This document shows, piece after piece, positions 1 through 9,384 of a stretch of DNA of 20,746 bases (position 1 is the first letter of the stretch; each line of letters begins with the position of its first letter). Below the pieces are notes generated by a model. It had not been told where the DNA came from, ran no database searches, and saw only the letters and a program-made list of their open reading frames with translations. This DNA comes from a virus, in IMG/VR virus record IMGVR_UViG_3300042731_002222, positions 1-20,746 of that record; one strand, 5' to 3'. Made by a program: the position numbers and the translations under genes.

Positions 1-376
1 TTTTATATTGTTCACCGTATAGTTTAGTTGAATTAAAGGAAGCGCCATAAGAGTATTGATTCTCGTACTGCGCTGCATAATCAGAAAATACAGTTAGGTC
101 ATCATACTGTCTTCCTACTGTAAATTTAGCATCCTTACCTATTTTGCCAAAAAATCTGGCGACGTCTTGTGAATAATTTCCACCTTCCTTTATAGAAAAC
201 TTCTGATACTCTGCTCTAGAAACTGTTCTGTTAGCTTTAAATGAGCTTAAATAAATTTCATCAGCTGAATCAACTACTAATTTAACGTTAGTACTTAACT
301 TTGGGTTAGCTCTTAAAACTGCAAAAGATTTATTTTCTACTAAATTTTCTTGTGAATTTAAGTTTATAGCAGCCAT
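1..376 (-). CDS. Partial structural protein, N-terminal 125 residues
   Basis: An open frame starts at the ATG at 376 and runs without a stop to the left edge, so only the N-terminal part is present. It begins MAAINLNSQENLVENKSFAV and continues with a segment containing ANPKLSTNVKLVVDSADEI. It is polar, with no signal peptide or membrane segment. The start is chosen because it follows a real 54-base gap carrying a candidate promoter, and MAA fits the MA- starts common among its neighbours. Its position directly after the baseplate and fibre genes suggests another virion protein. The N-terminus resembles, from memory, conserved proteins of unknown role in other large phages. No specific function can be assigned. 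Confidence 0.75.
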   Translation of the reverse strand, partial: MAAINLNSQENLVENKSFAVLRANPKLSTNVKLVVDSADEIYLSSFKANRTVSRAEYQKFSIKEGGNYSQDVARFFGKIGKDAKFTVGRQYDDLTVFSDYAAQYENQYSYGASFNSTKLYGEQYK

Positions 377-402
377 TAATTAGACCTATTTTTGGTTTTA
401 GC

Positions 403-410
403 TATATATC
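403..410 (-). promoter_or_regulatory. Candidate phage late promoter element GATATATA
   Basis: On the minus strand this reads GATATATAGC, about 25 bases upstream of the ATG at 376, in one of the few real gaps in the window. The same GATATATA core lies upstream of the two other genes that follow real gaps (14222 and 15566). T4-type late promoters consist of a single TATAAATA-like -10 box, which this resembles. A perfect 10-base palindrome, CTTTGCAAAG, lies just upstream at 414-423 and may be chance. The promoter role is inferred from recurrence and position only. Confidence 0.45.
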
Positions 411-430
411 ACCCTTTGCAAAGTCAAAAC

Positions 431-3400
431 TTATTGCAAATATCTCAGGTTATACTGAATGTCACTGCTGAAATCAGTTTCTCCATCGATGAATGTTCTG
501 TAAGAATAGCTAGGACCACCGGTTAATCTGTATCGTGTTAGCTGCTTGCTAGTAATAGAGTTAACGTTTCTTCCTGTAGATTTATATTTAGAGAAAACTT
601 CAACATCAAATGAGAAAGAGTTAGAGAAAGAATCTTCAACATCAATTCCTATTTTCTTAGAATACGTTAAGTTTGTAAAAGTATTTCCTAAAACACCACC
701 TACTCTACCTGTTCCAGTTGCACCATCGCCGTTATAGTCTGTCATTCTATATTGGAAAACTAAGTCAACTGAAATAGAATTACCATCTCCCGCAGAAATT
801 CTCTTCTTTCCAAATTTATTATTAGAATCTACAACAATAGAAGATGTGTTTATTGGAGCTAAATATAAGAATGAACCACATGACTTTCCACCTAACAAGT
901 ATTGGTCATTAGCCTCAAACCCTTGTTTAACAACAGTTCTAACACCTGGGTTAGCACCATCATCACTCATATTGTCAATTATCCTAAGGGGTGTTTGCTT
1001 TTTACCACTTGTATCATTAGCTCTTCTAGGAGCAGTTTTAGGAATTCCCACCATACCATTACTTTGAATCTCCAGTGCCGTTAAAGGAGTTCCTGTTGGC
1101 TGTGAAGATAAGTGTGAATTTATCAGTGGGTGATCGACGTGTAAAAATATACCGTTATCGTATGTTGCCGTAGTCACGGCGTTTATTGTAGCAAGCTCAG
1201 GCTCAGAGCTGGAATCATAGGTTCCTGCCCAAATATAATCAGTACCTGAAACACCAGTGTTAGTAAAGCTATTTTGAGTTGTTGTGCTCCAGTCTTTCAT
1301 ATCTGTACTGTTACCGTTTGTTCCAGTATATCCAGATGCACATGTGTAATATCCTAAACCGTATTCAAATTTGTCATACCCTGTTTCATCAGTTGAATCT
1401 AAATCAACTTCAGTATAATGAGCATCGCTATTTGCAAGGTTTTTAAATCTAGAGTAAATAAATTGACCATTAAGTTGCGTAGACTGGTTGGGCGATTCAT
1501 TAAAATAAGAGTTACCTGAAGCTTGCGCAGCATCTAAGTTTTGATACGCAACAGGAACTAAATCGTATTTTCCTTCAGTAGTATAATATGTATTATCCGT
1601 AACCGCTGAATCAATAGAACCACTTCCTAGACCGAAAGTTTGTCCAGTTGTAGATATAAACGCAGGCTGAGTAACATCACCTACCAGCTTAGAAACTAGC
1701 TCTAGTGTAGTAGATTTAGTGTTAGATAACTCTATCTTGTAATTCTTTGTTACAATAAATCCTTTCTTATCTGTTGCAGGTACTTCATCAGTATAATATC
1801 CTGCAAATAACTTAACAGTTGAGTTGTTTTTAACTGGAGTAACATTACCGTCTTCATCAACGATAGAGACTTTTAGTTCTCCAACTGCACCTGTTATCGC
1901 TGCTGTCAACCTGTCAATAGTAGCTTGCATTTCGGCAAGTTTATCATAAACTGAAATCGGAGATTGTTCTCCTGTTAAAAAGCCTGATGCAAGGTTAGTA
2001 GCACTGTGTGCAAAATAAGTTTCATTAGAATTAAATCCATCTGAAAGGTGGGTGTATAATCCCTGTGCATCTAAATCAGATTGTAATTCTACCTTTAAGT
2101 TGTCAAGTTCGTTCTGCGTTAAAACGTCTCCAATTCCATCAGTATTTAATTCTCCATCAGGAAACTCAACCTTGATAATATCAGACCAATCAGATTCTAT
2201 AGGGTTAGAAGGAAATCCAGCCTCAGATAAAGATTTAACCATTATCTCAACGACTTCTCCACTGTTAATTGGAATATCTAAAGAGTTAAAGTTAATTGCC
2301 TGTGCATCTTCTTCGCTTTCAATAACCCAGCTATATCTTCCATCTTCTAACTTTTGTCTTTTTCTAACAGGTCCTTCAACTTCAACCCAGTTAGAAAACG
2401 CTGCAGTTTTACTAGTATCGTTTGTAGAATCTTCAAACTGAATTTGTTCTATTTGAGAAGTTTTTCCAGAAGTAGAAACATATCTATATCTAATTTTGAA
2501 TTGCACAACTTCTTGTGAAACCCCTTCACCAACGGTCTTAGCTTCTGGAATGGACCAAAAACCTCTAACTCTAAACTTAGGAGTTATCTTTGCAACGTCA
2601 CTAGATTCAGAAGCTGATTTTATTTGAGTAACCGCTGAAGAATAAAACTTCGATTCAGATTCTCTTTGAGAAACTAATGAAGAAAGTTCACTTCTTAAAT
2701 TATCTTTTTCAATTTTAGATTGAAACTTTTTAGTATTAAATAGAGCTCTTTTCTTTCTAATAGTATCATCTAATTTTGTAAGTTGCTGCTCTGCAGAAGA
2801 CTTATCAGCTTTCAACTGCTTAATCTGTTCAGTTGTAGTGTTGTCAGTCATGTGCTTGTTAATTTGCACAACTTTAAAGTTAGACGTATTTAATATAGGT
2901 GAGTTGGGTTGAATTCCCTCTGATGCAGGTGGAATATAATCAACCTTTAAAGATTTGATAAATTGACCAAAGTCAGCAACAGAATCTTTATAGTATAAAG
3001 CTAAATTCTTTTCAGTACCATCATCTAAAATGATAGTTAATTCGTTTGAATAAAATCCAATACCAGGTGAGTACTCATTTGAAGGTAATTTAGAAACAGG
3101 GTCAATAGCTTTAATAAAGACAACCTGTCTTTCGTTGTATCCTATTTTTACCTCTACTTCTAAATTTGTATCGATTCCTTTGTTGATTACAAGGGAGTCT
3201 GCACCAACTGGTATGTTTTCAAATCCTTCTAATAATTTTAATTCAACCTGAAGGGTAGAATTATCGATAGAAAGAATTTCATATCTTGTATTGTAGTTTC
3301 CGCTATTTACAACTAAAGAATCTCCTACTCTTAAAACTTCAGTATCTCTCATAGACTTTGAAGAATCAGAATATGTAAGTTTGTTTAGTGTAAATAATTT

Positions 3401-4111
3401 TATACTCTTAGTATTAGTAACTCCATCTACTACTTGAGACTTTTGCTCGTTAGAAACATTGAGAACATCGAAGGTTCCTTTATATTGAACCTGTCTCATC
3501 GGCATGTCTACAACTTCACTATCAACATAGTATTGATAATTGTTTTCAGCTATCTCGTTTTTAAAAGTAGTGTAATCTATCTCACTTTCACCTTTGTAAA
3601 TCTCATCGAAGGCAGTTAAACTAGCTAATACGTTACTATCGAAAATATATCTTTCAACATATACTCTCTCAGTCTCAACTGGAATCTGACCAGTTACATC
3701 TAAGTTTATCGTCAATAATGGATTTAAAAAGTCTTCAAAAAACTCGTTCAACTTAGTTTTAAAGTTGACAGGAGTTGATAGATTTTTAATATCTTTAGCA
3801 GGTGATTTTAATTTAGAAGTATGAATTCTTCTAAAAGAACCGTCCTTTAAACGTATATTAGCAGAACTATTATCTAATCCTGAAATTGCTTTTACGTTTT
3901 TATCTAATCTTTCAATCTCTCTTTTTAAATATCCGAACGCAGGTATCTGAAGAGGTTTAAGCTCACCTGTAACCTCGTCAAATATATTAACGGTCACAGT
4001 TTGCTTATCAGTAGTTATAGCCTCATTGATACGCTCAAACGTTTCTAAAGAATTAGAATTTAATTCCAGAAATTGTTCAAGTAAATGTGATATAGAATTG
4101 CTAGCGCTCAT
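431..4111 (-). CDS. Large multidomain baseplate/tail-fibre structural protein
   Basis: This 1226-residue protein is the largest in the window. It has no signal peptide or membrane helix. Residues about 421-490 form a charged, heptad-rich coiled coil (KQLKADKSSAEQQLTKLDD and onward). Residues about 510-650 look like a fibronectin type III-like beta domain, with FWSIPEA, a KIRYRYVS strand, a Trp-containing middle and a C-terminal SDWSDIIKVEF. A short amphipathic helix (VYDKLAEMQATIDRL, about 721-735) precedes a Thr/Ser/Gly/Asn-rich beta region that fills the C-terminal half. The gene starts two bases after the stop of the 655-residue gene and ends the wedge/fibre block. Position and composition suggest a peripheral baseplate or fibre-attachment protein, comparable in place to T4 gp9-gp12. 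No homologue is recognised with certainty, and it could instead be the main tail fibre. Confidence 0.8.
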   Translation of the reverse strand: MSASNSISHLLEQFLELNSNSLETFERINEAITTDKQTVTVNIFDEVTGELKPLQIPAFGYLKREIERLDKNVKAISGLDNSSANIRLKDGSFRRIHTSKLKSPAKDIKNLSTPVNFKTKLNEFFEDFLNPLLTINLDVTGQIPVETERVYVERYIFDSNVLASLTAFDEIYKGESEIDYTTFKNEIAENNYQYYVDSEVVDMPMRQVQYKGTFDVLNVSNEQKSQVVDGVTNTKSIKLFTLNKLTYSDSSKSMRDTEVLRVGDSLVVNSGNYNTRYEILSIDNSTLQVELKLLEGFENIPVGADSLVINKGIDTNLEVEVKIGYNERQVVFIKAIDPVSKLPSNEYSPGIGFYSNELTIILDDGTEKNLALYYKDSVADFGQFIKSLKVDYIPPASEGIQPNSPILNTSNFKVVQINKHMTDNTTTEQIKQLKADKSSAEQQLTKLDDTIRKKRALFNTKKFQSKIEKDNLRSELSSLVSQRESESKFYSSAVTQIKSASESSDVAKITPKFRVRGFWSIPEAKTVGEGVSQEVVQFKIRYRYVSTSGKTSQIEQIQFEDSTNDTSKTAAFSNWVEVEGPVRKRQKLEDGRYSWVIESEEDAQAINFNSLDIPINSGEVVEIMVKSLSEAGFPSNPIESDWSDIIKVEFPDGELNTDGIGDVLTQNELDNLKVELQSDLDAQGLYTHLSDGFNSNETYFAHSATNLASGFLTGEQSPISVYDKLAEMQATIDRLTAAITGAVGELKVSIVDEDGNVTPVKNNSTVKLFAGYYTDEVPATDKKGFIVTKNYKIELSNTKSTTLELVSKLVGDVTQPAFISTTGQTFGLGSGSIDSAVTDNTYYTTEGKYDLVPVAYQNLDAAQASGNSYFNESPNQSTQLNGQFIYSRFKNLANSDAHYTEVDLDSTDETGYDKFEYGLGYYTCASGYTGTNGNSTDMKDWSTTTQNSFTNTGVSGTDYIWAGTYDSSSEPELATINAVTTATYDNGIFLHVDHPLINSHLSSQPTGTPLTALEIQSNGMVGIPKTAPRRANDTSGKKQTPLRIIDNMSDDGANPGVRTVVKQGFEANDQYLLGGKSCGSFLYLAPINTSSIVVDSNNKFGKKRISAGDGNSISVDLVFQYRMTDYNGDGATGTGRVGGVLGNTFTNLTYSKKIGIDVEDSFSNSFSFDVEVFSKYKSTGRNVNSITSKQLTRYRLTGGPSYSYRTFIDGETDFSSDIQYNLRYLQ

Positions 4112-4113
4112 AT

Positions 4114-6081
4114 TTATCTAATAATGTCAGATTCTAACGTTTTATTTGTTTCATCAATACAGATAAGTTCAATGTAAGGTGTATTGCTTAAAAGCTCTGT
4201 TGATGCTATCTCAAGCTTTTCAGTCCAAACACCTTCTTGTTTAGACCATATCTTTATTGATTTTCCAGACATGTTAGGTAGCTGGTTTTTAAAAGAAAGT
4301 TTTACAACTTGTCCTTTTTTCCAAGAAACTACACTATCGTCTATGTATATATTTAGATTAGAACTAGGTGGAATAGGAGAACCTACTAATAAATTAATTC
4401 TAACTAAATTTTCAAAATTCTTTAATCTTGTCCATATTCCTTTTAGAGATGCAGTTGTAGGATTAAACGGATTAGTTGAATCTATCGCATCTTCTAAGGA
4501 GCCGGAAGAAATGTCGTATATAAACAAATCATTCATTGAATAAACACCTCCAGTGTTAGTTACCTTTAACTTTTCATTTGATTTGCTTAATTGTATACCA
4601 CTACCCTGTTGAATAACGTCAGTATTATACTGTACTGATGTCGGAATGGTTCCATCTATAATGTTATTAATTCTTTGATTAGCCGATGTAATTAGCTCTA
4701 ACATCGAACTTGGCTTCTTATAGTTAAGAGAAGCATTTTCTAAAGACGCTTCTAGTCCATCCATTCTCGTAACTAAATTTTGTAGTTGAGGAGAAGTTAA
4801 GACTAAATTCTCTAAGTTTTGTAATCTATCACCCAACTTAGAATATCTGTCATTTGCACTCTTTAGGATTTCAGCTGCTTTTTCAAGAGCAGATGTTGTG
4901 TCAAAGAAAACGTCCATTGAAAAGGTAGTGTAGTCATTGATATTCTTTTCTACACCTACATTATCAAGAGATGAATTAAATTTAAGGTTTAACTTTAAAG
5001 CAAATGCATTACCATTTAAACCTGTAATTTCATTCGGCTTATATTTGCTCAGTTCAGGAATATACCATCCTGTAGAACCTGAGTCGTATTTCCACTGGTC
5101 TAATATAATAACTCCATAAAGATTGGTAGCTCTGTTGCCACTATTAGACTTAGAATATAAATCGTAATATACTAGAATGGCGTTAAATCTAAAATCGCCA
5201 CCTCTTCTAGACCACTCTAACATATTATTTAAAGAAGGATCGCCTTCAATTTTAGCATAATATGAGGGATCGAATTCAATACCATAACTGTAAACTTGAG
5301 TTTCATCTACGCTTAGAGTACCTTGGTCGTTATCAGCTAATGGGTCTAAGTTTATATTTGAATCTGGGTGAGTTTGACCGTCTCTACCGTTAATAAAGTT
5401 TCCAGTAGGTTGATATGAGTTAGTGGTCGTGTTATAGTTTGTAGATTTAAATAAAATTTCTGGAGTGTATCCTACATTAGAAGGTACATTAACAAAAATC
5501 TCACTAAATACTTCTCCACCATAATTTTTATCATTTGTAACGTCAATATCTCCGATGTATTTTACAACTTTACTGTATTCACTACCTGTAAGCGTAGAAT
5601 CATCTTCTTCTATTACTCTTGAAAATCCATTTACTACTTCCTGTGAAGTGGCTGTTCTAACTCTAAAAGCTCCTAAATGATTTAAATACTTAAAGAAAAT
5701 CTTTTCAGCATCACTAGTATAAACTGTAGAATCAAAATCATCGTCAGTAAGAATATAGTTCTCTAGGTTTAACGCATAGTTTTGAAATGTCTGCGCGAAA
5801 TGGCGGTTCGCAGAATCATCTGGCGTTGTATCATCGTAAGAAGGTGCAACTGCAGGCTGTGCTACAGGTCCTCCTTCATAGAGATTATCAAACTGAATAT
5901 AATTATTTGTTGAACCTTGTGAAGGTTCAGAAACTACAGGAATATCTAAAAGAGCAAACTTTGAAAATTCAAAGTTTATGTCAGGGTTGTAATATGCCCT
6001 AGTCAAATCTCTTGCGGCACTAGCAAATGCATATAGTGTACCGCCTTGTTCCTGTGGAATCCTTACTAGTGGTGTTGCCAT
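4114..6081 (-). CDS. Putative baseplate wedge protein at the gp8 position, with coiled coil
   Basis: This 655-residue virion protein has an N-terminal half of beta-rich segments. One stretch near residues 125-215 contains AEKIFFKYLNHLGAFRVR, YSKVVKYIGDIDV and EIFVNVPSNVGYTPEILFK. A second contains NLYGVIILDQW and GLNGNAFALKLNLKF (about 320-370). Residues about 397-476 form a long coiled coil (ILKSANDRYSKLGDRLQNLE, then RMDGLEASLENA). The C-terminal 150 residues are again beta-like. The order gp25, gp6, gp7-like, then this gene, together with the strand patterns, suggests a gp8-like wedge protein. At 655 residues it is about twice T4 gp8 (334), so the coiled coil and C-terminal domain would be additions. 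The gp8 assignment is tentative, but a structural role is likely. Confidence 0.75.
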   Translation of the reverse strand: MATPLVRIPQEQGGTLYAFASAARDLTRAYYNPDINFEFSKFALLDIPVVSEPSQGSTNNYIQFDNLYEGGPVAQPAVAPSYDDTTPDDSANRHFAQTFQNYALNLENYILTDDDFDSTVYTSDAEKIFFKYLNHLGAFRVRTATSQEVVNGFSRVIEEDDSTLTGSEYSKVVKYIGDIDVTNDKNYGGEVFSEIFVNVPSNVGYTPEILFKSTNYNTTTNSYQPTGNFINGRDGQTHPDSNINLDPLADNDQGTLSVDETQVYSYGIEFDPSYYAKIEGDPSLNNMLEWSRRGGDFRFNAILVYYDLYSKSNSGNRATNLYGVIILDQWKYDSGSTGWYIPELSKYKPNEITGLNGNAFALKLNLKFNSSLDNVGVEKNINDYTTFSMDVFFDTTSALEKAAEILKSANDRYSKLGDRLQNLENLVLTSPQLQNLVTRMDGLEASLENASLNYKKPSSMLELITSANQRINNIIDGTIPTSVQYNTDVIQQGSGIQLSKSNEKLKVTNTGGVYSMNDLFIYDISSGSLEDAIDSTNPFNPTTASLKGIWTRLKNFENLVRINLLVGSPIPPSSNLNIYIDDSVVSWKKGQVVKLSFKNQLPNMSGKSIKIWSKQEGVWTEKLEIASTELLSNTPYIELICIDETNKTLESDIIR

Positions 6082-6099
6082 TTAGTTAGCTTTATGTTT

Positions 6100-6657
6100 T
6101 TAATACGTTACAGTTGAGTTAGCAGATGCAATAACATACCATGATGTTCCTACATATCTAAGAGTTAACGTACCGTTTGCAGCCATACTAACAGCTGATG
6201 CTCCAGCAACGTTACTAGGGTCTACTGTAATACCTCCACCGCTAGCTATCAATGTAATTTCTTGACCTTCATCGCCAGCTGCTAATGTGTTTGTTCCACT
6301 GAACGTGTTAGAATCTAACACATAAGTATGATGTTCATAACTGTTTGCAGCAGGTAAAGAAGTTGGTGTTACTGTAGAGTATCTGATACCATCTTCTATA
6401 ATAAGCTGACCTTCAAATGTAGCCGGTAAACTGTTAACTATCTGTGTTGAGCTAACTACAAATCTGTTAGTACTGTTTGCAGTTAACGTTAAACTTCCAC
6501 CTGTTATAGCGCCAGTTAATGTTAAAGACTGTGCAGTTGTGTCTAACAAAGCTGTTATTCCATCTAGTCCAGAATCAAGAGCACTAAAGTTATCATTGAT
6601 AACTATTCTTGAAGTAGAAAGACTATCTGTTCCGTAAATTGTTGTAATACTTGCCAT
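6100..6657 (-). CDS. Small beta-rich fibre or decoration protein
   Basis: This protein of 185 residues is rich in Thr, Ser, Ala and Gly and almost free of Lys and Cys. It begins with TSRIVINDNFSALDSGLDGI (residues 15-34). An S/T-R-x-x-IN-x-N-F-x-x-L helix of this kind is common at the N-terminus of phage trimeric fibre and spike proteins. The rest alternates short beta segments (QSLTLTGAITGGSLTLTANS, later GTLTLRYVGTSWYVIASA), typical of intertwined trimeric beta structures. It starts six bases after the gp7-position gene, with an A-rich leader (TTTAAAAAGAA). It is probably a short trimeric baseplate-associated fibre or virion decoration; no receptor-binding tip is recognisable. Confidence 0.75.
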   Translation of the reverse strand: MASITTIYGTDSLSTSRIVINDNFSALDSGLDGITALLDTTAQSLTLTGAITGGSLTLTANSTNRFVVSSTQIVNSLPATFEGQLIIEDGIRYSTVTPTSLPAANSYEHHTYVLDSNTFSGTNTLAAGDEGQEITLIASGGGITVDPSNVAGASAVSMAANGTLTLRYVGTSWYVIASANSTVTY

Positions 6658-6663
6658 TTCTTT

Positions 6664-9384
6664 TTAAATTATTGTTAAGATGTTTTTTGTTGTTACATTT
6701 TTATTTCCATTAGAATCAGTCAATTCTAACTTGATTGTATAATCACCTTTGCTCTCAAACAAATAAGTCAGCCACTGATTGTTGTAGTATATATCTTTTT
6801 CATCTAGACTATTATTTATTAAAGTCCACTCTTGCTTTATGATGCCTGGCATATTTGTCAGGTCGTAAGAGAATGTTAGATGATTTAGTATTTTTACTGC
6901 CTCATGGTCTCTAATGATGTTTAAATTTTCAAACGTAGGATTGTAACTAACATAGTGTTGAATTCCTGATATATCACCGTCTGAAAGGGTTATGGTGTTA
7001 AAATCATAGTTTCTTCCAGGTTCCTCGGCAACCGCTAAAATAAAAGTACACTCGTCGTTTGTTCCATCTCCATTCGTGTCTACATATACAGGATTATAGT
7101 TAAATCTAGCTAATCTTGGGTTAGTCTGCTCTGTCAAAGCATTTAATTCATCAGCGACAATCTGCCACGCAGATAAATCAGTTGCGTCAGCTGGATATGT
7201 AGAGGTTATAGTATACGTGTCAGTTTGTGCAAGGTTATCACTCGGGTCTATCCAATTCATAGTTAATTCACCGCTTCCTGTATATCCTTGGTCTATTCTT
7301 ACGTCTATTTTAAATGAAGAGTTTATATCACTTCCAACTCTAGTCATATCCCAACTAACCTCATCACCATCACCCCATGTATGTGGTTTTAAATTTCTCC
7401 ACTGATATGGTCCTTGTGTTTCTGAAAAGCCTGTTGGAGAAGAAGGGTCTAAATACCTTCTAACCATTGAGAATTGAAATCCGTTTTCAGTTCCATTTAA
7501 ATAGTTTGCTCTATTTAAAGTTAAGTAGTAGGTTCCTATTACGTCTCTAACTTCTTCTTTGTTTTCATGAGCCCAATCCCATGAAGAACCTGCTTCTTCC
7601 CATGGAGTCTTATATTCTCTCCATGAAAGTTTAGGATATGTTTTTTCATAAACACCATAGATTTCAACCTCTTTCTGTGCAACGTGAATTGATTCTTCTC
7701 TTCTAATTACACTTCTAACGTTAAACAAATCATGAAAAGCCAGCTCTACGTTGTAAGTTCCGTGATAAGGTAAAACTAATGGAATCTCGTAATAGTCTGC
7801 TATTGGACCTCTTAGCGTTTTAGAATAATTATTAGGACCAGTAATAAACCATTCAATTTCATAGACGTTTCTGTACCACCAGTTATCCCATGTCATATCA
7901 TCTCCGCTTTCCTCAACATCTAAAAACGTAAAGTCTGCAGAATCCCATGTTTGTGGTAATGAATTTGCTTTTAAATTTATAGGAGCTCCAATAGGTATAC
8001 CGCTAAGGGTTTGAAAGGAGTTCATATCAGTATCATAGTAGTCGGTGTAAAAATCATCTATACTTTCTATTACGTCTGATTTGTCAGATGAGATTATCAA
8101 TGCATCAAAATCTTGACCTATACCTGTTAATCTATAGTCTACTTTTCTTAAATCTTCTATGAAAATTCTTCTCTCACCTGGAGTAAGTTCATAGTCTACA
8201 TGAACACCTTCATCTATGTCTTCTATTTTATGCTGATTACTAAAGACTCTGGTATTTACCTTTGCGAAATAGTCTCCTTCTCCAGTGATGTCAACAATCT
8301 TAGCCTGTAAAGGTAAATAGTATTTTTGAAGCTTATTCTTTAAACCGTAAAGTTTTATTAAAACTTCATCGGGAGAAAAATCAAAAACCTCATCTACCTG
8401 TGGAATATCATACTTGTCGAAAGTTCCGTTAAAGTTATTTAATCTATAGACCAATGAAAATCTAGAAGTTTTCTTATGGTTAGAGTTAGGTAACTGTGTG
8501 CTCTCGCTTTTAGCAGCCAAGAATCCTTTAGTTTCTTGGTTAGGAACCGCTACTGCAATCATTTTTCCAAATCCTTCGGCCTGCTCATTTATATTAAGCC
8601 AGTATTCCTTTAGAGTTAGGTTATCATATCCATAAAACTTAATAGCATTTAATAGAGCTTTATAGGTTCCAATAAAAGATTTTATTTCTTTTGCCTGTAG
8701 TAAAAGTTCTTTTCTTTTTTGATTGATTATTTGATAATCAGGTGAAAGCTCTTTAATGTCAGATTTTTTAAAGATTAAATAATCTGCTTCCTCTAAGTTC
8801 ATACCTATGTTAGTTAGCAAATCCTTTAATCTCTCATCCTCTCCTTCAACCTCACCATAGATTCTAATCTCAGCCACTAAATGTGTGTTAGTATTAGAAA
8901 CTCTTTCGTGAATTTGTAAAACTCTAGTGTGAAAACCTTCATCCTTACTAGAAAGAGTTACGTTACAGCTCATTGGAACGGCTTTAGGCTTTGTAGAAAT
9001 TACCTTAACTCCATTAGAAATAGATGAAGAAACAGAAGCGGCCTGTAAATCAGCATCAAGACTTTCAATTCTTTTTACATAAAATTTAGAATCCCTGTTC
9101 TCCGTTGAATATAAGTAAATATCGTTTGAAGAGCCATACTCATTAATAAAGTTAAACCTAAACTGAGCATTATTTCCATTCTCTGAAATAGGGTTAACAT
9201 ATCCTATTTGACCTAAACTAGCTTCAACCTCTTCTAATATGTAGATTGTAGTTGTCTCAAATAATCCTTCTGAAACTTCAGGTAAATATATTGTACCTGT
9301 CCACTTTTCAAGAGTAGAATCATAAGACATGTTTAAGTCATTAGATTGACTGTCAAAGAATTTTAAATTTTCGTATTTAGCCAT
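6664..9384 (-). CDS. Putative baseplate wedge protein at the gp7 position
   Basis: This 906-residue protein lies after gp6, where T4 has gp7 (1032 residues). Residues about 218-262 hold a helical segment, KELLLQAKEIKSFIGTYKAL, followed by LLNAIKFYGYDNLTLKEYW. That pattern resembles the conserved core of tail protein I/gp7-type wedge proteins. At least two Ig/PKD-like beta domains follow: about 507-567 (YEIEWFITGPNNYSKTLRGP, then HGTYNVELAFHDLFN) and about 835-906 (FESKGDYTIKLELTDSNGN). A Trp-rich linker lies around residues 575-660. The start overlaps the stop of the 90-residue gene as TAATG, suggesting translational coupling. A baseplate wedge role is well supported by context; the exact gp7 equivalence is inferred. 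Confidence 0.8.
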   Translation of the reverse strand: MAKYENLKFFDSQSNDLNMSYDSTLEKWTGTIYLPEVSEGLFETTTIYILEEVEASLGQIGYVNPISENGNNAQFRFNFINEYGSSNDIYLYSTENRDSKFYVKRIESLDADLQAASVSSSISNGVKVISTKPKAVPMSCNVTLSSKDEGFHTRVLQIHERVSNTNTHLVAEIRIYGEVEGEDERLKDLLTNIGMNLEEADYLIFKKSDIKELSPDYQIINQKRKELLLQAKEIKSFIGTYKALLNAIKFYGYDNLTLKEYWLNINEQAEGFGKMIAVAVPNQETKGFLAAKSESTQLPNSNHKKTSRFSLVYRLNNFNGTFDKYDIPQVDEVFDFSPDEVLIKLYGLKNKLQKYYLPLQAKIVDITGEGDYFAKVNTRVFSNQHKIEDIDEGVHVDYELTPGERRIFIEDLRKVDYRLTGIGQDFDALIISSDKSDVIESIDDFYTDYYDTDMNSFQTLSGIPIGAPINLKANSLPQTWDSADFTFLDVEESGDDMTWDNWWYRNVYEIEWFITGPNNYSKTLRGPIADYYEIPLVLPYHGTYNVELAFHDLFNVRSVIRREESIHVAQKEVEIYGVYEKTYPKLSWREYKTPWEEAGSSWDWAHENKEEVRDVIGTYYLTLNRANYLNGTENGFQFSMVRRYLDPSSPTGFSETQGPYQWRNLKPHTWGDGDEVSWDMTRVGSDINSSFKIDVRIDQGYTGSGELTMNWIDPSDNLAQTDTYTITSTYPADATDLSAWQIVADELNALTEQTNPRLARFNYNPVYVDTNGDGTNDECTFILAVAEEPGRNYDFNTITLSDGDISGIQHYVSYNPTFENLNIIRDHEAVKILNHLTFSYDLTNMPGIIKQEWTLINNSLDEKDIYYNNQWLTYLFESKGDYTIKLELTDSNGNKNVTTKNILTII

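Noticed and set aside
414-423. Perfect palindrome CTTTGCAAAG
   Set aside because: It is a short A/T-rich palindrome without a loop or T-tract, so not a terminator; operator function cannot be supported from one copy.
2052-2441. 129-codon plus-strand open frame inside the 1226-residue gene
   Set aside because: It is low-complexity Ser/Thr/Pro-rich translation antisense to a well-supported gene, with no plausible leader.
4184-4543. 119-codon plus-strand frame opposite the 655-residue gene
   Set aside because: It lies wholly antisense to a strong coding frame and has no domain or start signal.
5787-6002. Plus-strand frame rich in Leu and Gln
   Set aside because: It is wholly antisense to the N-terminus of the 655-residue gene and looks like a reading-frame shadow.
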